Part shown: piece by piece, positions 1 to 8,706 of the stretch
Layout: each line of letters opens with the position of its first letter
Numbering within the stretch: the first letter of the stretch is position 1
NCBI RefSeq assembly: GCF_000337455.1
Contig: NZ_AOIU01000033.1
Coordinates: 19,262 to 83,261, forward strand
Origin: Halosimplex carlsbadense 2-9-1
Lineage (GTDB): Archaea > Halobacteriota > Halobacteria > Halobacteriales > Haloarculaceae
Reading direction: 5' to 3'
DNA: 64,000 nt
Position numbers and translations under genes: made by a program
The notes under the pieces: model-generated
The model's input: only the letters and a program-made list of their open reading frames with translations
Databases searched by the model: none
What the model was told of the DNA's origin: nothing

Positions 1-162
1 GTCGTCTATCACGAAAACTCGGTCGACGAACTCGGGGATCGTCGTGATCACCTCCCCTACGAACTCCGCTTCGTTGTGGGCTGGGACCACTACACCGACG
101 GTCTTCCCTTCGTACATCCCGCCCGAGTATCGCGCTGATATCCACTTGGTAATGGAGCGCAT
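1..162 (-). CDS. Family 2 glycosyltransferase, N-terminal part (cut by window edge)
   Basis: Only the first 54 codons are in the window. The peptide carries the start of a GT-A fold: VGVVVPAHNEAEFVGEVI followed by FVIDD, the usual nucleotide-sugar binding beta strand and the first Asp pair of family 2 glycosyltransferases. Such enzymes move a sugar from an NDP-sugar to a lipid or glycan acceptor at the inner membrane face. It sits upstream of an epimerase on the same strand, so a role in cell-surface glycan synthesis is likely. The exact substrate cannot be told from this fragment. Confidence 0.75.
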   Translation of the reverse strand, partial: MRSITKWISARYSGGMYEGKTVGVVVPAHNEAEFVGEVITTIPEFVDRVFVIDD

Positions 163-177
163 AGGGGAAGGATCTGA

Positions 178-210
178 CGGGTAAAAAACCCGCTACCGCC
201 GGTTTGGCGG
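178..210. terminator. Two adjacent hairpins between glycan genes
   Basis: CGGGT and ACCCG (178-182 and 188-192) flank an A-run, directly followed by CCGCC/GGCGG (about 198-210). The pair lies in the gap between two minus-strand genes. It could be a terminator or a processing site; archaeal termination does not strictly need hairpins. Confidence 0.35.
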
Positions 211-374
211 GCGGTGCTGTCACGCGAGACAAGGAGGAGAGGGGCGTCAGAAGGGGGCTGAGACGGCCGCTCGTGCGGAAACTGGTCGGGCGAGCGGAGC
301 CGAGAGGCGTCGGTATGGGAGCGGTGGGAGCCGTTCGGACGGAGCCGGGCCGGCCGTTCGAGTCGGTCCCGCGA

Positions 375-1481
375 TCACCGGTCGCGAATCGGGTTCGGGT
401 CGGCCTGTTCGGGCGTCGAGCGGTCTTCGAGTACGTCTACGATCCGCGTCGCCGCCGTCCCGTCGCCGTACAGGGACGGTTTCGAGCCGTCGGGCTCGGG
501 GGCGGTCAACCCGGTCGCGATCCGGTCGGGGTCGGCGCCGACGAGGGCGTTCCACCCGCACTCGACCGTCTCGACCCACTCCGTCTCCTCCCGGAGGGTC
601 AGACAGAACGTATCGAGGAAGAAGGCCTCCTTCTGGACGCCGCCGGAGTCGGTCGCGACGCGGGCCGCGGCGTCCAGCAACCGGACGAAATCGAGGTAGC
701 CCACGGGGTCGACGAGCCGGAGTCGCTCGGCGTACTCCTTCCAGCGCCCGTCGTCGCGGAGGCGCTGCTCGGTCCGCGGATGCACCGGCAGGACGACCTC
801 CCGGTCGGCGCTCGCGAGGGCGTCCAGGATCGCCGTCAACCGGTCCGGGTCGTCGGTGTTACGCGGTCGATGCACCGTCGCGAGGACGAACTCGCCCGGC
901 GAGAGCCCCATGTCGTCGAGGACCGTCGACGCGTTCCGCGCGTGTTCGCGCGCGGCCAGTATCGCGTCGTACTGCACGTCCCCGACGACGTGGACGCGCT
1001 CGTCGGGGATCCCCTCTTCGCGCAGGGTCTCGGCGGCTCGATCGGAGGGAGCCAACAGCACGTCCGCGACGTGGTCCGTGAGCACCCTGTTGACCTCCTC
1101 GGGCATCTCGCGGTCGTAACTCCGGAGCCCGGACTCGACGTGAACCAGGTCGGGCGAGGACTTCGACGCGGCGATCGCGGCCCCCAGCGTCGAGTTCGTG
1201 TCGCCGTACACCAGCACGCAGTCGGGCGACTCGGATTCGATGGCCTCCTCGATACCCACGATGCACTCGGCCGTCTGGCGGCCGTGGGTGTCGGAGCCGA
1301 CCCCCAGCTGGTAGTCGGGCTCGGGGATCCCCAGCTCGTCGAAAAACACCGCCGACAGCTCCGCGTCGTAGTGTTGGCCGGTGTGAAGCAGTACCTCCTC
1401 GTGGTCGTCCCGCAGCGCTCGGGTGAGCGCGAACTCCTTGACGAACTGCGGTCGCGCCCCGACGACAGAGAGCACCTTCAT
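375..1481 (-). CDS. wecB: UDP-N-acetylglucosamine 2-epimerase (non-hydrolysing)
   Basis: A 368-residue protein, the usual length for WecB. It interconverts UDP-GlcNAc and UDP-ManNAc in the cytoplasm, feeding surface polysaccharide or N-glycan assembly. Visible family motifs are VGARPQFVK near the N-terminus, VYGDTNSTL and HVESGLRS in the first Rossmann domain, TVHRPRNTDDP near residue 205, and TDSGGVQKEA near residue 277 in the UDP-binding C-terminal domain. I chose the internal Met at 1481 because the protein then begins MKVLSVVGARPQ as in homologues; the reading frame upstream of it is not conserved-looking. It neighbours a glycosyltransferase on the same strand, consistent with a glycan locus. 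Confidence 0.92.
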   Translation of the reverse strand: MKVLSVVGARPQFVKEFALTRALRDDHEEVLLHTGQHYDAELSAVFFDELGIPEPDYQLGVGSDTHGRQTAECIVGIEEAIESESPDCVLVYGDTNSTLGAAIAASKSSPDLVHVESGLRSYDREMPEEVNRVLTDHVADVLLAPSDRAAETLREEGIPDERVHVVGDVQYDAILAAREHARNASTVLDDMGLSPGEFVLATVHRPRNTDDPDRLTAILDALASADREVVLPVHPRTEQRLRDDGRWKEYAERLRLVDPVGYLDFVRLLDAAARVATDSGGVQKEAFFLDTFCLTLREETEWVETVECGWNALVGADPDRIATGLTAPEPDGSKPSLYGDGTAATRIVDVLEDRSTPEQADPNPIRDR

Positions 1482-1817
1482 ACTACGGCGAAGACCACCT
1501 CGGAGTTCCATCAATATACTCCGCCTAAGCGCCCGTCCGTCCCCACCGATCCCGCGGTCTCCGGGCCGACCGTCGTCTGGACTTCGGACCGGCGACGAGT
1601 CGTCGGCGAAGACGACCGTCCACGGCCGCCGACGCGCGGCTCGACGGCGGATCTGACGCCCGCGAATCCGCCGGTTCGACGCCGTCTTGGCCGCGAGTTG
1701 CGGCCCGCTCGGCCGGGATTATACGTTCGTTTCCGACCTATCAAGCGATCCATAACTATCCGAGCACCGGCGAAACCACGGACGTGAACGCTCGGCTAGA
1801 CGCCGTAGCGACTAGCC
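1482..1817. other. Intergenic region, no gene seen
   Basis: About 336 bases between divergently oriented wecB and a gene remnant. It presumably holds the wecB promoter, but no clear box or repeat stands out. A long plus-strand reading frame crosses it, arginine-rich and unlike a real protein. Confidence 0.4.
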
Positions 1818-1946
1818 GTGAGATATCTCGTTTTCACGAACACGCCGGCTCACGTCCACCTGTACCGCAACGCGGCCGAACGGCTGGAGTGGTACGACCT
1901 CGCCTACGAGGTGTACGGTCACTGTGACACCACGAAGGGGTCGCGC
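1818..1946 (+). pseudogene. Remnant of a DUF354-type glycosyltransferase-like gene
   Basis: A GTG-started frame opens with MRYLVFTNTPAHVHLYRNA, which resembles the start of haloarchaeal DUF354 (glycosyltransferase-like) proteins. It then jumps to WYDLAYEVYGHCDTTKGS, which in my memory of the family lies about 30 residues further on, after a nucleotide-binding loop. Past TTKGS the frame turns into arginine-rich non-protein antisense to the next gene. I infer an internal deletion plus loss of about 85 percent of the gene. This rests on recalled family sequence. Confidence 0.5.
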
Positions 1947-1956
1947 GACCGGGCGG

Positions 1957-2655
1957 TTACGGCGACCTGCTCGCCCTGGCGGTCACGGCTACCCAGGCGT
2001 CTCCCGCGTCGTCCCCGCCTGTCCCGTCGCCGCCCCCGCCGTCCGTCGCGACGGAGACGACCTCGAACCCCGCGGCCTCGAACAGGTGGCGAGCGCGGCC
2101 GGGGTCGTAGCGCTCGAAGTGACGCCGGTCCTCGTCGTACGGGCTCGCGTCGACGCCCTCGCCCGGACCGCCTGCGGCCTTGAGCGAGACGAGCGCGACG
2201 CCGCCCTGTGCGAGCACCCGTTCGAACTCGGCGAGGGTGGCTGAAACGTCGCGCTCGGGGACGTGCAGCAGCGACGCGCAGGCCCACAGCCCGTCGAAGC
2301 CGTCGTCGGCGAACGGGAGCGTACGCATGTCGCCTCGGACCGGCGCCCCGTCGGGGACGCGCTCGCGGGCCCGGTCGAGGAACGACCGGGTCAGGTCGAA
2401 CGGGACGGTGTCGAAGCCCGCCTCGGTGAACGCCGCGGACTCCCAGCCCGGGCCACAGCCCACGTCGAGGACGCGGGGCGGGCCGGTCGGGTCCGGTTCG
2501 CCGCCTCGGGTCCCCGGATCGGCGCCCGTCGCGTCGACCGCGGTCACGAACGCCTCGACGATGTCGGCGACGACCGAACGGTCGCCGTGGCGGTCGGCGT
2601 AGTCGTCGGCGACGCGCTCGTAGGTCTCGACCGTCCGGCGGACTCGCTCGTCCAT
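1957..2655 (-). CDS. SAM-dependent methyltransferase (class I)
   Basis: A 232-residue soluble class I methyltransferase. Motif I is clear: [20 protein letters not shown] around residues 62-80 binds S-adenosylmethionine, and [14 protein letters not shown] near residue 128 fits motif IV/post-II of the methyltransferase 11/25 type. The substrate cannot be predicted. It overlaps the 3' end of the decayed glycosyltransferase remnant on the opposite strand and is divergent from adk, so it is probably transcribed alone. The start is the Met after the short gap to adk; no better upstream start is seen. Confidence 0.85.
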   Translation of the reverse strand: MDERVRRTVETYERVADDYADRHGDRSVVADIVEAFVTAVDATGADPGTRGGEPDPTGPPRVLDVGCGPGWESAAFTEAGFDTVPFDLTRSFLDRARERVPDGAPVRGDMRTLPFADDGFDGLWACASLLHVPERDVSATLAEFERVLAQGGVALVSLKAAGGPGEGVDASPYDEDRRHFERYDPGRARHLFEAAGFEVVSVATDGGGGDGTGGDDAGDAWVAVTARASRSP

Positions 2656-2741
2656 GCGGGCGGGGGTGGGATCGCCGCGGTGGTAAGCCTACCGACGGAC
2701 GGGGGACACCGAGGGCGGGTCGACACGCCGACCAGAACGAC

Positions 2742-2751
2742 ACTATAAAGC
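2742..2751 (+). promoter_or_regulatory. TATA-like box upstream of adk
   Basis: CACTATAAAG lies about 25-30 bases before the adk ATG, at the spacing expected for a haloarchaeal TATA box driving a leaderless or short-leader mRNA. Confidence 0.45.
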
Positions 2752-2774
2752 GGCGGTGCGCCGAAGCCGGCGGT

Positions 2775-3419
2775 ATGAACCCGAAGATCCTGATTCTCGG
2801 TCCGCCGGGCGCCGGTAAAGGCACGCAGAGCGCGCGTCTCGCCGACGAGTTCGGCGTCGAGCACGTCACGACGGGCGACGCGCTGCGGGCGAACAAGGAG
2901 ATGGACATCAGCGACATGGACACCGAGTACGATACGCCCGGCGAGTACATGGACCGCGGGGACCTCGTCCCGGACGTCGTCGTCGACGCGATGGTCGGCG
3001 AGGCCCTGGACGGTCGCGATGGGTTCGTCCTCGACGGCTACCCGCGCAACGGCGACCAGGCCGAGGCGCTCACGGACATGACGGATCTGGACGTCGTGCT
3101 CGTCCTCGACGTGCCCGAGGAGGAACTTGTCGGCCGACTCACCGGTCGCCGGGTCTGCGAGGACTGTGGCACAAACTACCACGTCGAGTTCAACCAGCCC
3201 GAGACGGAGGGCGTCTGCGACGACTGTGGCGGCGACCTCTACCAGCGCGAGGACGACGACGAGGAGTCCGTGCGCAACCGGCTGTCGGTCTATCACGACA
3301 ACACCGAGCCCGTGCTGGAGCTGTACGCCGACCACGACGGCTACGTCGAGATCGACGGCGACCAGGCCCCCGACGAGGTCTGGGAAGACGTGAAAGCGGC
3401 CGTCGAGGCCGAGGCGTGA
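2775..3419 (+). CDS. adk: Adenylate kinase
   Basis: A 214-residue bacterial-type long adenylate kinase, as used by Halobacteria. It catalyses ATP + AMP = 2 ADP in the cytoplasm. The P-loop GPPGAGKGT is at residues 8-16. The AMP-binding part contains TTGDALR and DGYPRN. The LID domain (about 123-157) holds two Cys pairs, CEDC and CDDC, expected to bind zinc as in Gram-positive and haloarchaeal enzymes. The C-terminus is acidic. It is followed 65 bases later by the DUF106 gene, the usual archaeal order after secY. Confidence 0.96.
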   Translation: MNPKILILGPPGAGKGTQSARLADEFGVEHVTTGDALRANKEMDISDMDTEYDTPGEYMDRGDLVPDVVVDAMVGEALDGRDGFVLDGYPRNGDQAEALTDMTDLDVVLVLDVPEEELVGRLTGRRVCEDCGTNYHVEFNQPETEGVCDDCGGDLYQREDDDEESVRNRLSVYHDNTEPVLELYADHDGYVEIDGDQAPDEVWEDVKAAVEAEA

Positions 3420-3484
3420 CCCCGCTCGGACGGCGATCGGGAGAATTAAAGGTTGATAACGACCGAGGACGGAGATAGATAGCA

Positions 3485-4456
3485 ATGGCACGGACGGCAG
3501 AAAAGGCGGCGTCGCTGGCCGACGAGAGCCAGTCGATGGCCGACGCGATGGCGCGCGTGCTCGCGGTGGCGGACGACCAGGGCACCGTGCAGTGGTCGGA
3601 CGTCAGCGGCGACATTACCAGCGGCGAGTGGGGGCGGCTCATCGAGCAGGGTATCCTCGTCGACGTCGACGGCGAGGGTTTCGTCGTCGACGACCCCGAA
3701 GGCGTTCGCGACGCCCTCGGCGACGACGCGCCCGACGACACCGGCTCGGCGGGGACGTCGTCGGACGTCGGCGGCTCGTCGGCGTCGAATAGCTCGGATT
3801 CGTCCGCGTCGAGCGGCTCCACCGACGACGACGAGGGCGGGTGGTCCCGCTGGGACAAGATGGCAGCGGTCGCGACGATCGCCCTCTTTCTCGGCTACTC
3901 GCAGGCGCCGATCCGCAACACCGTCGGCGGCGTGATCGACATCGGTCTCGGACCGCTGGCGGACGTGTTGCCCTTCTACATCATGATCCTCGTGCTCGCC
4001 ACGTTCACCGGCTTCAGCTCGACGGTGCTGCAGGGCAAGCTGATGAACATGGACAAGATGGGCGAGTACCAGGAGCGCATGCAGGAGATCCAGGAGCGCC
4101 GCAAGGACGCCAAGGAGCGCGGCGACGACGAGGCCCTCGAAGAGATCCAGGAGGAGCAGATGGAGGCGATGGGCGACCAGCTCGGCATGTTCAAAGAGCA
4201 GTTCCGCCCGATGGTGTGGATCATGCTCGTCAACATCCCCGTGTTCCTCTGGATCTACTTCATGGTCCAGACGCCGGAGATGGTCGCCGGTGCAGGTCCG
4301 GTGATGGTCCTCCCGCTCATCGGCGAGATCGCGTCGTGGAGCGAGCGCATCGGCCCGATGTGGGCGTGGATCGTCTGGTACTTCGTCTGCTCGATGAGCT
4401 TCACCCAGATCGTCCGCAAGGCGCTCGACGTCCAGACGACGCCGTCGACGTCCTAA
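3485..4456 (+). CDS. DUF106 (EMC3/TMCO1-like) membrane protein, Oxa1 superfamily
   Basis: A 323-residue membrane protein of the archaeal DUF106 family, related to YidC, Oxa1, Get1 and EMC3 insertases. Residues 1-120 are a soluble, Ser/Asp-rich haloarchaeal extension. Hydrophobic segments follow near 123-140, 160-180, 240-262 and 285-308. Between the second and third lies a charged coiled coil (about 190-235, QERMQEIQERRKDAKERG) typical of the cytosolic hairpin in this superfamily. It probably helps insert membrane proteins. It follows adk with a small gap; in many archaea cmk comes next, but here orc1 and an origin intervene. Confidence 0.88.
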   Translation: MARTAEKAASLADESQSMADAMARVLAVADDQGTVQWSDVSGDITSGEWGRLIEQGILVDVDGEGFVVDDPEGVRDALGDDAPDDTGSAGTSSDVGGSSASNSSDSSASSGSTDDDEGGWSRWDKMAAVATIALFLGYSQAPIRNTVGGVIDIGLGPLADVLPFYIMILVLATFTGFSSTVLQGKLMNMDKMGEYQERMQEIQERRKDAKERGDDEALEEIQEEQMEAMGDQLGMFKEQFRPMVWIMLVNIPVFLWIYFMVQTPEMVAGAGPVMVLPLIGEIASWSERIGPMWAWIVWYFVCSMSFTQIVRKALDVQTTPSTS

Positions 4457-4529
4457 CGCCGTCCGTCTCGATTCTCTCGGCCGCGGTACGTGCTGGCGGT
4501 CGTCTCCTCGGCGGCAGGTCGACGTACTC

Positions 4530-5780
4530 TCAGCGCTCGACGTCGACCTGGGCGGGATCGGGGTCCATCTTGAAGACGACGCTGGGCTCCCACAGCAGGC
4601 GGTGTTCCTTGTAGGTCCCTTTGCCCATGCCGCCGTGTTCCTGGTTGGACTCGGTGACTTCGAGGAAGGCGAGTTCGCTGAGCAGCCCGCGGATGGAGTC
4701 GGTGGTCAGGTCGTCGGCGCCCTCGGCCTCGCAGACCTTCTGGTAGACGTCGTAGATGACGGTCGTCCGGAACCAGTCTTCCTCGGGGCCAGTGTTGGCG
4801 GTGAGGTTCGCCAGCGCGTAGAGGACGTACTTGCTGTGGGGCGGCAGGCCGGCGATGAGCTCCTTGAGCCGCTCGACCTCGGCCTGCTCCTGGGCGCGTT
4901 CGAGGTGGTCCTCGGTCACCTCGTCGAGGCCGTTGTTCTTCGCGTAGTCGCCGGCGTGGCGCAGCAGGCGGATGGCTTTGCGCGCGTCGCCGTGGCGCTG
5001 GGCGGCCAGCGCCGCGGTCTTCGGGATGACGCCGGCGTCGAGCACGTCGTCGCAGAAGGCGTCGCGCCGATTTTCGAGGATCTGTCGGAGCTGTTCGCCG
5101 TCGTAGGGGTCGAAGATGAACTCGTTGTGACCGAGGCTGCTCTTGACCCGCTCGGTCATCTGCTCGCGGAAGTTCACCTTGTTCGAGATGGAGATGATAC
5201 CGATGGGCACGTCGACCTTCCCGGCCTCGCGGGCTCGCGAGAGCAACATCAGGACGTTGTCGTCGTCGAGCCGGTCGACTTCGTCGAGGGTGATGAGCGC
5301 GGCGTCGTACTCGCGGTCGAGGATCTCCCAGAGGCGGTTGTAGTACTCGTTGGTCGAGATGCCCCGCGTCGGGATGTCGACGCCGGAGCCGGGGGGGTTG
5401 ATACCGGTCGCAATGGTCTGGACGGCGTCGGCCTCGCCCTTGGCCTGGGCGCAGTCCACCGTGACGGTCGCCAGGCGGTTGGAGCGGCGCTGGGACTCCG
5501 TTCGCGCCCGTTCCATGACGTGGTTGGCGACGAGCGACTTGCCCGACCCGGTCTTCCCGTAGAGGATCACCGAGTTGGGCGGCGATCCCGTCACCGCGGG
5601 GCCGACCTCGTTGGCGAGGTCCCGGATGTGCTCGTCGCGGCCGACGATCCGCGCCTCGTCGGGGACGTGGTCGATGTTGAGCAACTCGCGGTTCGCGAAG
5701 ACCGTGTCGCCGCCGCCCTCCTCGACCGCCTGGAACAGCTCGTCGCCCGCCTCCGCCGACCCGTCGCCGTGCTCCTGCAT
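4530..5780 (-). CDS. orc1: Orc1/Cdc6-type replication initiator
   Basis: A 416-residue AAA+ origin-recognition protein. Walker A GKTGSGKS is at residues 75-82, Walker B LDEVD at 165-169, sensor-1 region IISISNKVNF near 195, and the C-terminal winged helix follows about residue 330. It binds origin recognition boxes and loads MCM. I chose the Met at 5780 because an upstream extension to 5945 would read through two copies of the origin repeat (5824-5836 and 5908-5923). The gene points away from the repeat-rich region, the standard arrangement for an archaeal origin beside its own initiator. Which chromosomal oriC paralogue this is cannot be decided here. Confidence 0.93.
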   Translation of the reverse strand: MQEHGDGSAEAGDELFQAVEEGGGDTVFANRELLNIDHVPDEARIVGRDEHIRDLANEVGPAVTGSPPNSVILYGKTGSGKSLVANHVMERARTESQRRSNRLATVTVDCAQAKGEADAVQTIATGINPPGSGVDIPTRGISTNEYYNRLWEILDREYDAALITLDEVDRLDDDNVLMLLSRAREAGKVDVPIGIISISNKVNFREQMTERVKSSLGHNEFIFDPYDGEQLRQILENRRDAFCDDVLDAGVIPKTAALAAQRHGDARKAIRLLRHAGDYAKNNGLDEVTEDHLERAQEQAEVERLKELIAGLPPHSKYVLYALANLTANTGPEEDWFRTTVIYDVYQKVCEAEGADDLTTDSIRGLLSELAFLEVTESNQEHGGMGKGTYKEHRLLWEPSVVFKMDPDPAQVDVER

Positions 5781-5803
5781 GGCTTGTCCGTTCGCGTCCC
5801 CGT

Positions 5804-5821
5804 GGAAAAGCGTTTCCACTG
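5804..5821. promoter_or_regulatory. Dyad GTGGAAA-N4-TTTCCAC just upstream of orc1
   Basis: Seven-base arms GTGGAAA and TTTCCAC separated by four bases, 24-41 bases upstream of the chosen orc1 start. It is unlike the surrounding origin repeats and could be an initiator or repressor site controlling orc1. Confidence 0.4.
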
Positions 5822-5823
5822 CA

Positions 5824-6610
5824 CTCCGAGTTAGTTGCGGCCCACCAGCCCCCAGATGCCCGTCCTGTGTCGCCCGCTCGTAACTCTGAACTGGGTCGAC
5901 CCCACTCGATTCCGAGTTACTGGCCCGGCGTTGCCGCCGCTCCATCGCTGATCAGCGTCGCCCCGCCGTCGCTGGCCCCGGCCGTCCACGTGATATCGTT
6001 GGAATGAACCGTCAACGAGCGTGTCCGACCGGGTTCGGCCGGGTGTCGGTTGGGTGTGACACACCTAATTCCGAGTTAGTTCGGCGACCTCAGCGGAGGT
6101 TCGACGTGTTCTCGCGTGGCCAGTCCAACGGACCCGTCGGTCCGACCGCTCGAGTTGGGGGACGAGCGGTCACAACGTCGTGACGGCCGAGGGGATCGAG
6201 GCGGCCCGGACTGAGGCCCGACCGCCGGGACAGCCCACTGGGACACCTGATTCCGAGTTAGTTCTAGTCGCAGTGAGCCGGTCGACGAATGACGACCCGG
6301 GACACCGAATTCCGAGTTAGTTGCGGCTCGGGTCATACAGTGGCACACACACCTGATTCCGAGTTAGTCGGCCAGTGTGACCGCCTCGCTGGGAGCACGG
6401 TGGAACCGGTTCCCGTCTCTCGATATTTCAGAGAGCTGAACGACGGTTCGAGCGCTCCGACCGCCCTCTACTACCTCGTCTCTTCTCGTTTCTCTTCTCG
6501 TTCTAGAACCTAGTAACTAGTCTAGACACACCCGATTCCGAGTTAGTTCCCGGGTCGTAGCGAACTCCTCCGGCCGCTCGGGCTCCACTAACTCGGAATC
6601 GGGTGTGTGT
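5824..6610. other. Replication origin with origin-recognition-box-like repeats
   Basis: At least eight copies of a GATTCCGAGTTAGT-type box occur between orc1 and cmk. Plus-oriented copies: about 5824-5836 (degenerate start), 5908-5923 (ends TTACTGG), 6066-6081, 6247-6263, 6306-6322, 6352-6368 and 6531-6548. One inverted copy is at 6587-6603. The best copies carry an upstream ACACAC or GACACC tract; the last two form a facing pair with matching ACACAC tails (6526-6548 and 6587-6610). Repeats beside orc1 are the hallmark of an archaeal oriC. No protein gene is seen in 5781-6719. Confidence 0.85.
6473..6526. other. Candidate duplex-unwinding element
   Basis: A pyrimidine-rich, lower-GC stretch (repeated TCTTCTCGTT, then TAGAACCTAGTAACTAGTCTAG-type AT-rich sequence) sits just before the facing repeat pair of the origin. 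Position and composition fit an unwinding site, but this is inference. Confidence 0.35.
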
Positions 6611-6719
6611 CTCCCCTGAGATATGATCTCCTGATGAGACCGATTCGGGACGTGCGAACTCGTTGGGGCGAAACGGGCGGTTCCGCAACCTCTATTTACG
6701 GACCGAACGGAAACGACGT

Positions 6720-7298
6720 ATGTTGATAACCGTTTCCGGCCCAGCCGGGAGTGGCAAGAGTACGTTCGCCGCGGCGCTGGCGAACGCGCTGGAGGTGGAC
6801 CACGTCAGCGGCGGCGATATCTTCCGCGAGATGGCCGACGAGCGAGACATGTCGCTGGTCGCGTTCAACGAACTCGCCGAGGAGGACGACCAAGTCGACC
6901 GCGACCTGGACCGCCGGCTCCGCGAGATCGCCGACGAGAACGACGACCTCATCCTCGAATCGCGCCTCGCCGGATGGATGGCCGGCGACCACGCCGACCT
7001 GCGCATCTGGCTCGACGCCCCGATGGACGTGCGCGCCGAGCGCATCGCCGACCGCGAGGACAAGTCCGTCACGACCGCCCGCGAGGAGACGACCGCCCGC
7101 GCCGAGAGCGAGGCCAAACGCTACGCCGAGTACTACGACATCGAGATCGACGACCGCTCGATATACGACCTCGTGCTCAACACCTCCCGGTGGAGCCCCG
7201 CCGCGGAGCTGGAGATCGTCCTCGCGGCCGTCGAGTCCTACGACCCCGACGACGACGAGGGGCGAGCGCCGGTCACCGGCGTGGACTACGACTTCTGA
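6720..7298 (+). CDS. cmk: Cytidylate kinase (archaeal type)
   Basis: A 192-residue archaeal CMP/dCMP kinase. P-loop GPAGSGKST is at residues 7-15, followed by [13 protein letters not shown], a substrate-binding segment of archaeal Cmk, and by [11 protein letters not shown] and LRIWLDAP. It phosphorylates CMP and dCMP with ATP. The start at 6720 gives [14 protein letters not shown] as in homologues; an in-frame Met 57 bases upstream would add a basic tail extending toward the origin. It overlaps truB by one base (TGATG), so the two are probably translated together. Confidence 0.93.
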   Translation: MLITVSGPAGSGKSTFAAALANALEVDHVSGGDIFREMADERDMSLVAFNELAEEDDQVDRDLDRRLREIADENDDLILESRLAGWMAGDHADLRIWLDAPMDVRAERIADREDKSVTTAREETTARAESEAKRYAEYYDIEIDDRSIYDLVLNTSRWSPAAELEIVLAAVESYDPDDDEGRAPVTGVDYDF

Positions 7299-8167
7299 TG
7301 TCCCTCCGCGGCCCGCCCGACGACCGATCCGTCGACGATCTGCTGGAGTTCGGCGTCGTCAACCTCGACAAACCCCCCGGCCCGTCGGCCCACCAGGTCG
7401 CCGCGTGGGTCCGGGACATGGCCGGCGTCGAGCGCGCCGCCCACGCCGGCACCCTCGACCCGAAAGTCACCGGCTGTCTCCCGATGCTGCTCGGCGACGC
7501 GACGCGGATGGCCCAGGTGTTCGACGACAGCGACAAGGAATACATCGCCGTCCTCGAACTCCACGGTCCAGCCCCCGCCGATCTGAGGTCCGTCCTCGCC
7601 GAGTTCGAGGGCGATATCTACCAGAAGCCGCCCAAGAAGAGCGCGGTCGTCCGCCGACTGCGCTCGCGGGAGATCTACGCCCTCGACGCGCTGGAGGTCG
7701 AGGACCGGCGGGCCCTACTGCGGGTCCGCTGCGAGAGCGGGACCTACATCCGGAAGCTGTGCCACGATCTGGGGCTCGCTCTGGGGACCGGCGCGCACAT
7801 GGGTCACCTCCGCCGGACGGTGACCGGTTCGTTCGACGACCGGAAGCTGGTGTCGCTGCACGACTTCGTCGACGCGCTCGCGTGGGCCGACGAGGGGGAC
7901 ACCGACCCGCTCCGCGAGGTCGTCCAGCCCGCCGAGCGGGCGCTCGTCGACCTGCCGAGCGCGACCATCGCCGAGTCGGCCGCTCGGGAGGTCGCCGAGG
8001 GGGCGCCCGTCTACGCGCCTGGTCTGATCGACATCGACGACGTGTTCCGCGGCGACCTGGTCGCCTGCTACACTCCGGACGAGGCAGCGGTCTGTCTCGC
8101 GACCCTCGCCGGCGACCCGGAGGCCGACAGCGGTGTGGTACTCGATCTCGAACGCGTGCTGGTCTGA
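7298..8167 (+). CDS. truB: tRNA/rRNA pseudouridine synthase Cbf5/TruB
   Basis: A 289-residue Cbf5-type pseudouridine synthase. The catalytic motif HAGTLDPKVTGCLPMLLG places the nucleophile Asp at residue 54. The core spans about 15-200 (RVRCESGTYIRKLCHDLG near 145), and a PUA domain follows at about 205-285. In archaea it works with box H/ACA RNAs, Nop10, Gar1 and L7Ae, or alone on tRNA U55. It overlaps cmk by one base and is followed 50 bases later by tRNA-Pro. Confidence 0.93.
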   Translation: MSLRGPPDDRSVDDLLEFGVVNLDKPPGPSAHQVAAWVRDMAGVERAAHAGTLDPKVTGCLPMLLGDATRMAQVFDDSDKEYIAVLELHGPAPADLRSVLAEFEGDIYQKPPKKSAVVRRLRSREIYALDALEVEDRRALLRVRCESGTYIRKLCHDLGLALGTGAHMGHLRRTVTGSFDDRKLVSLHDFVDALAWADEGDTDPLREVVQPAERALVDLPSATIAESAAREVAEGAPVYAPGLIDIDDVFRGDLVACYTPDEAAVCLATLAGDPEADSGVVLDLERVLV

Positions 8168-8217
8168 CCGACCGAAAGCGAAGGGCTTAATCAGGGGTGG
8201 CTCGTCTGCCGATACGC

Positions 8218-8288
8218 GGGACCGTGGGGTAGCGGTATCCTCGGCGCATGGGGTGCGTCGGACCTGAGTTCGAATCTCGGCGGTCCCA
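8218..8288 (+). tRNA. tRNA-Pro (anticodon GGG)
   Basis: A cloverleaf folds from GGGACCG to CGGTCCC-A: seven acceptor pairs, D arm GGGT...ATCC, anticodon stem GGCGC/GCGTC with loop ATGGGGT giving anticodon GGG, and T arm CTGAG-TTCGAAT-CTCGG. No intron is present and CCA is not encoded. Its 3' half is the integration target of the element that follows: the 15-base core starting at 8276 is duplicated at 39109. Confidence 0.93.
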
Positions 8289-8290
8289 CT
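8276..8290 (+). repeat. attL core (15 bp, inside tRNA-Pro)
   Basis: CTCGGCGGTCCCACT, identical to the copy at 39109-39123. It covers the 3' T-stem strand and acceptor strand, so the tRNA stays intact after integration. Confidence 0.9.
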
Positions 8291-8355
8291 ACCCATATAC
8301 CCTTTTTCCAGGGTTTCCTGATAGTCTGGAATCGTACCTTTAGGGGTGACTCCGC

Positions 8356-8706
8356 ATGACCCCGGACAGCCGCGGCGCCGGCCGCGAGTCCGAGGTCGAT
8401 CCCGCCTGCTACGCCGACGTACAGTACGCACGCGGGGTTTCCTCGCAAGATACCGTCGCGAAGAGTCGCGAGAAGTGCGGTATCTGTTTCCCCGATGGGA
8501 CGATCCCGGACCACGTCGACGAGGTCGTCGTCGGTCGCTACACCTCGTCGGTTCATCTGACCGACGACCACGAGGTCGACTGTTCGAAGTCGAACGTGCC
8601 CGACAACCCCTCCTGTGCGGATCAGGGGCTCGCGGCGAAGATCGGCGCCGAGGACTTCGGGCCGGACGACCTCGAGGAGCTGGGCGCCCGGGGAGGTGAC
8701 GCCTGA
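8356..8706 (+). CDS. Hypothetical element protein, cysteine-containing
   Basis: A 116-residue acidic protein, first gene inside the element. I do not recognise it. It has four or five Cys (KCGICFPDG near 43-50; DCSK and SCADQ near 80-92) that might bind a metal, and the GRYTSSVHLTDDHEVDCSKS segment looks like a small beta-rich fold. It ends TGATG with the next gene, so it starts a tightly coupled operon running to about 13558. Function unknown. Confidence 0.65.
   Translation: MTPDSRGAGRESEVDPACYADVQYARGVSSQDTVAKSREKCGICFPDGTIPDHVDEVVVGRYTSSVHLTDDHEVDCSKSNVPDNPSCADQGLAAKIGAEDFGPDDLEELGARGGDA

Noticed and set aside
204..1787. 527-codon plus-strand frame covering the epimerase gene
   Set aside because: Antisense to wecB; arginine- and valine-rich mirror translation typical of high-GC DNA, with no domain.
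4602..5834. 410-codon plus-strand frame across orc1
   Set aside because: Complementary-strand shadow of an unmistakable Orc1/Cdc6 protein.
5824..6610. Possible CRISPR array
   Set aside because: Repeats are short, unevenly spaced, include an inverted copy and lie next to orc1; they fit origin boxes and no cas genes are present.
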